Part shown: piece by piece, positions 8,299-11,897 of the stretch
How the letters are laid out: every line of letters begins with the position of its first letter
Numbering within the stretch: the stretch's first letter is position 1
Source of the DNA: Nocardioides sp.
GTDB lineage: Bacteria > Actinomycetota > Actinomycetes > Propionibacteriales > Nocardioidaceae
NCBI GenBank assembly: GCA_003519585.1
Contig: DOWL01000076.1
Coordinates: forward strand, 50,844-62,740
Reading direction: 5' to 3'
DNA length: 11,897 nucleotides
The notes under the pieces: model-generated
What the model saw: the letters and a program-made list of their open reading frames with translations, nothing else
Told to the model about the DNA's origin: nothing
Database searches by the model: none
Program-made: the position numbers and the translations under genes

Positions 8299-8314
8299 CG
8301 TGACGCGCGTCACG
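8299..8314. promoter_or_regulatory. CRP/GlxR-like palindromic operator upstream of mtlA
   Basis: CGTGACGCGCGTCACG is a perfect 16-bp palindrome with the core GTGA-N6-TCAC, the half-site arrangement of CRP and GlxR (consensus TGTGA-N6-TCACA). It lies 26 nt upstream of the mtlA ATG. If the promoter at 8329-8357 is right, it sits just downstream of the transcription start, where binding would block mtlA expression. A palindrome of CG-rich bases can arise by chance, but position and core both fit. Confidence 0.55.
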
Positions 8315-8328
8315 ACCGCGTTGCCGCC

Positions 8329-8357
8329 AGTCTGCACACAATCGGGCATGTTGCCAA
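8329..8357 (-). promoter_or_regulatory. Candidate mtlA promoter
   Basis: On the minus strand TTGGCA (8352-8357, five of six matches to TTGACA) is followed after 17 nt by CAGACT (8329-8334), an imperfect -10 that keeps the A at the second position and the final T. Transcription would start near 8322, giving a leader of about 50 nt that contains the 16-bp palindrome. Confidence 0.35.
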
Positions 8358-8382
8358 GCATCCGGGCACAATTTCTTGCCCG
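8343..8382. promoter_or_regulatory. Three CGGGCA half-sites in the mtlA/dehydrogenase control region
   Basis: CGGGCA occurs at 8343-8348 and again at 8363-8368, exactly 20 nt apart, and the inverted copy TGCCCG is at 8377-8382. The last two form an inverted repeat with an 8-nt spacer. The set overlaps the proposed mtlA promoter and sits upstream of the dehydrogenase start, as expected for a local polyol regulator. No regulator gene is in the window. Confidence 0.35.
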
Positions 8383-8411
8383 TTGATGTGGTCTTTAGCG
8401 CGCGGGGCCGT

Positions 8412-8417
8412 TACCGT
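8412..8417 (+). promoter_or_regulatory. Candidate -10 box of the dehydrogenase gene (leaderless)
   Basis: TACCGT fits TANNNT and ends 7 nt before the ATG at 8425, the same distance as at the VanW gene. No Shine-Dalgarno precedes the ATG, which fits leaderless transcription. No good -35 is present, so an activator may be needed. Confidence 0.35.
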
Positions 8418-8424
8418 CGGGCGC

Positions 8425-9495
8425 ATGAAGGCCCTGAGGTTCTACGCCCCCGAAGATGTCCGTCTCGAAGACGTGCCGGAGCCGACCTGCGGCCCCGACG
8501 AGATCAAGCTCCGGGTGCGCAACTGCTCGACCTGCGGTACCGACGTGAAGATCTTCCACAACGGCCACCAGAACCTCACGCCGCCGAGGATCATCGGTCA
8601 CGAGATCGCCGGCGAAGTCGTCGAGGTCGGCGCGAACGTCAACGCGACGTACGGCAGCCGCTTCGGTGTCGAGTGGCAGGTCGGCGACCGCGCCCAGGTC
8701 ATCGCGGCCGTGCCGTGCGGCGAATGCTACGAGTGCCGGAAGGGCTGGATGGCGGTCTGCCAGAACCAGACCTCGGTCGGCTACCAGTACGACGGCGGCT
8801 TCGCCGAGTACATGATCGTGCCGCGCCAGGTGCTGCAGGTCGACGGCCTCAACCCGATCCCCGACAACGTGGGGTACGACGAGGCCTCGGCCGCCGAGCC
8901 GTTCGCCTGCGCGATCAACGCCCAGGAGTTGCTCGGCATCGAGCCGGGCGACACGGTTGTGGTCTTCGGCGCCGGCCCGATCGGCTGCATGCACATCCGG
9001 ATCGCCCGCGGGGTGCACCAGGCCGGCCCGGTCTACCTGGTCGATGTGAACGCGGAGCGGCTGAAGATGTCGGCCGAGGCGGTGCAGCCCGACGAGACCA
9101 TCGACGGGTCGGAGGTCGACGTCGTCGAGCGCGTCATGGAGCTCACCGGTGGGCGCGGCGCCGATGTCGTCATCACCGCGACCGCCGCCAACGTCACCCA
9201 GGAGCAGGCGATCTCCATGGCCGCCCGCAACGGCCGGATCTCCTTCTTCGGCGGCCTGCCCAAGACCGACCCGTTCATCAGGTGCGACTCGAACCTCGTG
9301 CACTACCGCCAACTGCACATCCACGGCGCCAACGGCTCGGCCCCCGAACACAACAAGCGCGCCCTGGAGTACATCTCCACCGGCCAGGTCCCCGTGAAGG
9401 ACCTGATCACCCGCCACGTGCCGCTCGAGCAGGTCCTCGACGCCTTCACGATCGTGAAGAACGGCGAAGCCATCAAGGTCACGGTCGAACCATAG
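8425..9495 (+). CDS. Zinc-dependent medium-chain dehydrogenase, probable polyol or polyol-phosphate dehydrogenase
   Basis: This 356-residue enzyme is of the sorbitol/threonine/galactitol-phosphate dehydrogenase type and would oxidise a secondary alcohol with NAD(P). Catalytic-zinc residues are visible as Cys37 in CSTCGTD and His59-Glu60 in GHE. The structural-zinc lobe has Cys98, 101, 104 and 112 (PCGECYECRKGWMAVC). The Rossmann glycine motif is GAGPIG (182-187), with Asp in LVDVNAERL after the next strand suggesting NAD. I chose the ATG at 8425 because MKALRFYAPEDVRLEDVPEP is the family start; a longer frame from 8236 overlaps mtlA and the control region. It diverges from mtlA with 152 bp between, and converges on ptsI. 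That context suggests it acts on the hexitol or hexitol-phosphate delivered by MtlA, as GatD does for galactitol-1-phosphate, but the substrate is inferred. Confidence 0.88.
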   Translation: MKALRFYAPEDVRLEDVPEPTCGPDEIKLRVRNCSTCGTDVKIFHNGHQNLTPPRIIGHEIAGEVVEVGANVNATYGSRFGVEWQVGDRAQVIAAVPCGECYECRKGWMAVCQNQTSVGYQYDGGFAEYMIVPRQVLQVDGLNPIPDNVGYDEASAAEPFACAINAQELLGIEPGDTVVVFGAGPIGCMHIRIARGVHQAGPVYLVDVNAERLKMSAEAVQPDETIDGSEVDVVERVMELTGGRGADVVITATAANVTQEQAISMAARNGRISFFGGLPKTDPFIRCDSNLVHYRQLHIHGANGSAPEHNKRALEYISTGQVPVKDLITRHVPLEQVLDAFTIVKNGEAIKVTVEP

Positions 9496-9531
9496 GACCG
9501 GCGCACGATATGTCGGCGAACTATCGCTGAA

Positions 9532-9626
9532 CGCCGACCCGTCGTTACTCATCACGAGTAACGACGGGTCACCGTCAATCTGGTGCCGACCCGTCGTTAC
9601 TCGTCACGAGTAACGACGGGTCGGCG
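9532..9626. repeat. Duplicated palindrome between the dehydrogenase gene and ptsI
   Basis: Two near-identical 39-nt copies (9532-9570 and 9584-9622, two differences, period 52) are each a hairpin: 15-bp stem 9536-9550/9556-9570 and 18-bp stem 9585-9602/9608-9625, both with 5-nt loops. Copy 1 can also pair with copy 2: 9532-9550 pairs perfectly with 9608-9626 and 9556-9570 with 9588-9602, giving one long hairpin. Lying between convergent stops, it is probably a bidirectional terminator, or a pair of REP-like elements. A 7-bp inverted repeat (GTCGGCG 9512-9518, CGCCGAC 9532-9538) overlaps its left edge. Confidence 0.85.
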
Positions 9627-9630
9627 TGGT

Positions 9631-10884
9631 TCAACCGGTGACGACAGCCCGCACGGCCTCCCGGCCGGCCATCGGGTCGGCGGCGGCCAGGGCTGCGGCT
9701 GCGGCCTCCCGGCAGGTCTCGGAGCTGACCGCGGACAGCTGGGCGCCCACCGGGCGTACGGCGGCCGCGGCCATCGAGAGCGAGGTGACGCCCATGCCGA
9801 CAAGGGCGACCGCGAGCAGCGGGTCGGCCGCAGCCTCGCCACAGACGCCCACGGACTTGCCGGCCTGCTGGCCCGCGACCGCGGTGGTGGCGATCAGCTG
9901 CAGCACCGCGGGCTGCCAGGGATCGGTGAGGTGCGCGAGATCGGAGGCGAGACGGTCGGCGGCCATCGTGTACTGGGTGAGGTCGTTGGTGCCGATGGAC
10001 AGGAAGTCGACGACCTCCAACATTCGGTCCGCCAGCAGTGCGGCGCTCGGCACCTCGACCATCACGCCCGCCTTGAGCCCCCGCTCGCGGACCCGAGCGG
10101 CGAAGTCGGCAGCCTCCGCGACCGTCGCGACCATCGGCGCCATCACCCAGGTCTCGGTGCCGCTGGCCCGGGCGGCGGCGGCGATGCCGTCGAGTTGCCG
10201 CTCCAGCAGGCCGGGGTTGTTCACCGCCAACCGGAGGCCGCGTACGCCGAGGGCGGGGTTCTCCTCGTCCTCGAGGGTGGCGAAGGCGATCGGCTTGTCG
10301 GAGCCGGCGTCGAGGGTCCGGACCACGACGTACCGTCCGGGCCCCGTGAACGCGTCCAGCACCTCCCCGTAGATCGCCGCCTGCTCGTCCACGGTCGGCT
10401 CGTCGCGCCGGTCGAGGAAGCACAGCTCGGTGCGGAACAGCCCGACACCCTCGACCGGCGCACCGGAGGAGAGCCGGGCGGACTCGCCGTCGGCGACGTT
10501 GGCGAGCAGCTTGATCCGGACGCCGTCGGTGGTCTCCGCCGGGCCGGTCCAGGAGTCGAGCGCCGCCCGGGCGGCCCGGTCCGCCGCCACCCGCGCGTGC
10601 GCGTCGTCGGCGTCGGCCGATGCGTCGACGGTGCCGGTCGTACCGTCGACCAGCACCCCTACGCCCGGGACGAGTTCGAGTGCGCCGGCGACGCCGACCA
10701 CGCACGGGATGCCGAGCTGACGCGCGATGATCGCGGTGTGACTGGTGGCCCCACCCTTCTCGGTCAGCAACGCGAGGACCAGCGCCGGGTCGAGGCCGGC
10801 GGTGTCGGCCGCCCCGGCCGCTGAAGTCAACAATCCGACGAGGGCGATGTTACCAAAGATGGAGAATAACTTCTTCATGTTCAT
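9631..10884 (-). CDS. ptsI: PTS Enzyme I, C-terminal part fused at the junction to a foreign signal-peptide start
   Basis: Enzyme I takes phosphate from PEP and passes it to HPr to start the PTS cascade. From about residue 25 of the 417-residue frame the match is clear: phospho-His49 in GGATSHTAIIAR, GVGLFRTELCFLDR, DAGSDKPI, NPALGVRGLR, VMVEVPSAALLAD, SIGTNDLTQYTMAADR and active-site Cys in VGVCGEAA. The C-terminus is complete. Normal Enzyme I has about 165 more residues before this point, including most of the HPr-binding domain. Those are missing and replaced by MNMKKLFSIFGNIALVGLLTSA, a signal peptide that makes no sense for a cytoplasmic enzyme. The real ptsI sequence therefore covers about 9631-10821 and is cut by the junction. 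As written the product could not work with HPr. The gene is part of the mtlA/dehydrogenase locus. Confidence 0.88.
   Translation of the reverse strand: MNMKKLFSIFGNIALVGLLTSAAGAADTAGLDPALVLALLTEKGGATSHTAIIARQLGIPCVVGVAGALELVPGVGVLVDGTTGTVDASADADDAHARVAADRAARAALDSWTGPAETTDGVRIKLLANVADGESARLSSGAPVEGVGLFRTELCFLDRRDEPTVDEQAAIYGEVLDAFTGPGRYVVVRTLDAGSDKPIAFATLEDEENPALGVRGLRLAVNNPGLLERQLDGIAAAARASGTETWVMAPMVATVAEAADFAARVRERGLKAGVMVEVPSAALLADRMLEVVDFLSIGTNDLTQYTMAADRLASDLAHLTDPWQPAVLQLIATTAVAGQQAGKSVGVCGEAAADPLLAVALVGMGVTSLSMAAAAVRPVGAQLSAVSSETCREAAAAALAAADPMAGREAVRAVVTG
10801..10830. other. Junction between actinobacterial and foreign DNA
   Basis: To the left, the minus-strand frame encodes Enzyme I in very GC-rich codons. 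To the right, the same frame becomes a signal peptide with TTA and TTG leucine codons, and the next gene belongs to a different bacterial phylum by family. The switch falls in or beside the GC-rich, self-similar stretch GCGGCCGGGGCGGCC (10807-10821), which could serve as microhomology. The exact base cannot be fixed. Confidence 0.8.
10819..10884 (-). CDS. N-terminal signal-peptide fragment of an unidentified exported protein
   Basis: The frame starts with ATG at 10884 (or 10878) and reads a textbook Sec signal: MNMKK, then a hydrophobic core LFSIFGNIALVGLL, then TSAAGA as a possible signal peptidase site. Its ATG overlaps the stop of the upstream cytochrome gene by 4 nt (ATGA), so in the source genome it was translationally coupled to it and the protein was probably exported too. 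Everything after about residue 22-26 is lost at the junction. Genes beside such cytochrome proteins often encode exported sugar or sulfatase enzymes, but nothing here tells which. Confidence 0.6.
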
Positions 10885-11897
10885 TCGAATTCGTTGGCCT
10901 TCTTCACGGGCACCGTCACGCCGTCCTTCGGCGGGGTTTTCAACGTCGCGAGATACGCGAGGATGTCCGCGACTTCCTGTTCCTTCAGCAGGATGCCGAG
11001 GGGCGGCATGGGCGAAATCTCCAGGGTCTCATACCCCTTGGCCATGACGGCGTTGGGTTCCGTGAGGCTCTCGAGAATGTATGCCGGATCGCTGCGGACG
11101 GCGATGCCGTCCAGGATGGGGCCGACGTCGCCGCCCCTGCCGTTGACCATGTGGCAGGACGCGCACGCGGCGACGGGATTGTTATGGAACAAGTCCTCGC
11201 CGCGTTTCGCATCGCCCGCCGACACTTTCACTTCATCAGTGCCCACGCCCGAGACCTTGTGAATGCGGCCCAGCAGGGTGACAGAATCGTTCAGGAACGG
11301 ATCGCTCGTGTTGGCGGCCGAGCGGGGCAGTTGGGCGACGACCGTTTGAATCTCGGGAATCGTCGGGAACTCCAGGAGTTTCACGAAGGCCGCCTGGCGC
11401 GTGACCAAATCCGGGTCCTGGATCACCGGACTGCTGAAGAACAACTGGCGGCCGGTGTCGTTCGCCGGCAGGGCCCGGATGGCGTTGCGACGCAGGGCGG
11501 CATCCTTGTTCAACAACGCCGCCTGATGCGTGTCCTTGTCCAGCGCGCCGATGCCTTCGAGGGACCACAGCGCGTGGATGGCACCCTTGCCGCCGTCGCT
11601 TGAGCGTACTCGCTTCTTCAGCGCGGGCGCGGCGTCCACCACCTTGTTCTCCACGATCAGGCGCTGGGCGGTGAGACTCCAGAATTGGTTGCCACTGTCG
11701 AGCGCCGCCACCAGTTCGGAACTCTTCGCTCCGGCGAGGGACTTGATGGAACTCCTGGGGCCGTCCTTCCAGACCACGCGGTAGATGCGACCATGGGATT
11801 GGTCACGCAGATTGTTCTCGGTCATGTAGGCGCCACCGCTCCCGGTCCGGGCCTCGATGCCGGCAGACCGGAGGTTCGGCGTGGGGTTGTGCTGGAT
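10881..11897 (-). CDS. C-terminal part of a PVC-type c-type cytochrome/dehydrogenase with HEAT-like region (5' end outside window)
   Basis: 338 codons are visible and the frame stays open to the right edge (IQHNPTPNLRS...), so the ATG at 11825 is probably internal. NNLRDQSHGRIYRVVWKDG resembles the end of the beta-propeller dehydrogenase domain of the large exported proteins common in Verrucomicrobiota and Planctomycetota. A helical HEAT-like region follows (about residues 35-190 counted from the 11825 ATG): LTAQRLI, GAIHALWSLEGIGAL, LRRNAIRALP. The last third is a cytochrome c domain: heme-binding CASCH at 221-225, GRGGDVGPILDGIA, and MPPLG near 273 as probable axial Met, then a terminal helix DILAYLATLK. 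It should act outside the cytoplasmic membrane as an electron-accepting oxidoreductase; substrate is unknown. Its codon use and phylum differ from everything left of 10800. Confidence 0.82.
   Translation of the reverse strand: MQHNPTPNLRSAGIEARTGSGGAYMTENNLRDQSHGRIYRVVWKDGPRSSIKSLAGAKSSELVAALDSGNQFWSLTAQRLIVENKVVDAAPALKKRVRSSDGGKGAIHALWSLEGIGALDKDTHQAALLNKDAALRRNAIRALPANDTGRQLFFSSPVIQDPDLVTRQAAFVKLLEFPTIPEIQTVVAQLPRSAANTSDPFLNDSVTLLGRIHKVSGVGTDEVKVSAGDAKRGEDLFHNNPVAACASCHMVNGRGGDVGPILDGIAVRSDPAYILESLTEPNAVMAKGYETLEISPMPPLGILLKEQEVADILAYLATLKTPPKDGVTVPVKKANEFE

Noticed and set aside
8273..8371. 33-codon N-terminal extension of mtlA
   Set aside because: It would cover the control region and palindrome; the ATG at 8272 has a suitable Shine-Dalgarno and a family-like N-terminus.
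8395..9555. 386-codon minus-strand frame opposite the dehydrogenase
   Set aside because: The plus strand has complete zinc and Rossmann motifs; this frame starts inside the repeat region and is low complexity.
9532..9626. CRISPR-like array
   Set aside because: Only two units, each a full palindrome, with a 13-nt gap between copies; no spacers and no cas genes.
9583..10824. 413-codon plus-strand frame opposite ptsI
   Set aside because: Gly/Arg/Asp-rich shadow of Enzyme I; it begins inside the duplicated palindrome and ends at the junction by chance.
10881..11825. Complete 314-residue gene starting at ATG 11825
   Set aside because: The frame is open upstream to the window edge with family-like sequence, and the fragment begins in the middle of the dehydrogenase domain end, so the true start is outside.

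Overview
The left 10.8 kb is high-GC actinobacterial DNA. The polynucleotide phosphorylase is of the mycobacterial/streptomycete GpsI type, stems and codons are GC-rich, several starts look leaderless with TANNNT -10 boxes, and a GTGA-N6-TCAC (CRP/GlxR-like) site is present. A Nocardioides-type member of the Propionibacteriales is my best guess, but the phylum is firmer than the genus.

Layout. Positions 1-2094 hold the conserved rpsO-pnp pair on the minus strand (S15, then PNPase cut by the left edge), with a strong 12-bp hairpin directly after rpsO. Positions 2095-2347 are a divergent promoter region carrying a two-tier 59-nt palindrome. On the plus strand follow an exported VanW/peptidoglycan-binding-like protein (2348-4078) and, 25 nt later, a cytoplasmic molybdopterin oxidoreductase with an N-terminal 4Fe-4S motif (4104-6245).

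Positions 6272-10821 form a small phosphotransferase (PTS) polyol locus. A mannitol-type EIICBA permease (mtlA, minus) diverges from a zinc medium-chain dehydrogenase (plus) across a 152-bp control region. The dehydrogenase converges on the 3' part of ptsI (Enzyme I, minus), with a duplicated palindrome between them. The probable logic is uptake and phosphorylation of a hexitol by EI/HPr/MtlA followed by oxidation by the dehydrogenase. No HPr and no classical mtlD is visible.

At about 10801-10830 the sequence changes character. The Enzyme I reading frame loses its N-terminal HPr-binding region and runs instead into a signal-peptide start (10884) that has a 4-nt ATGA overlap with the end of a c-type cytochrome/HEAT-like protein of the kind typical of Verrucomicrobiota/Planctomycetota (10881 to the right edge). 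TTA and other AT-rich codons appear abruptly here. I read this as a junction between two unrelated genomes: a chimeric assembly is most likely, with real recombination as the alternative. It is the most important anomaly in the window. I found no tRNA, rRNA, CRISPR array, transposase or replication origin, and no convincing new multi-gene system.
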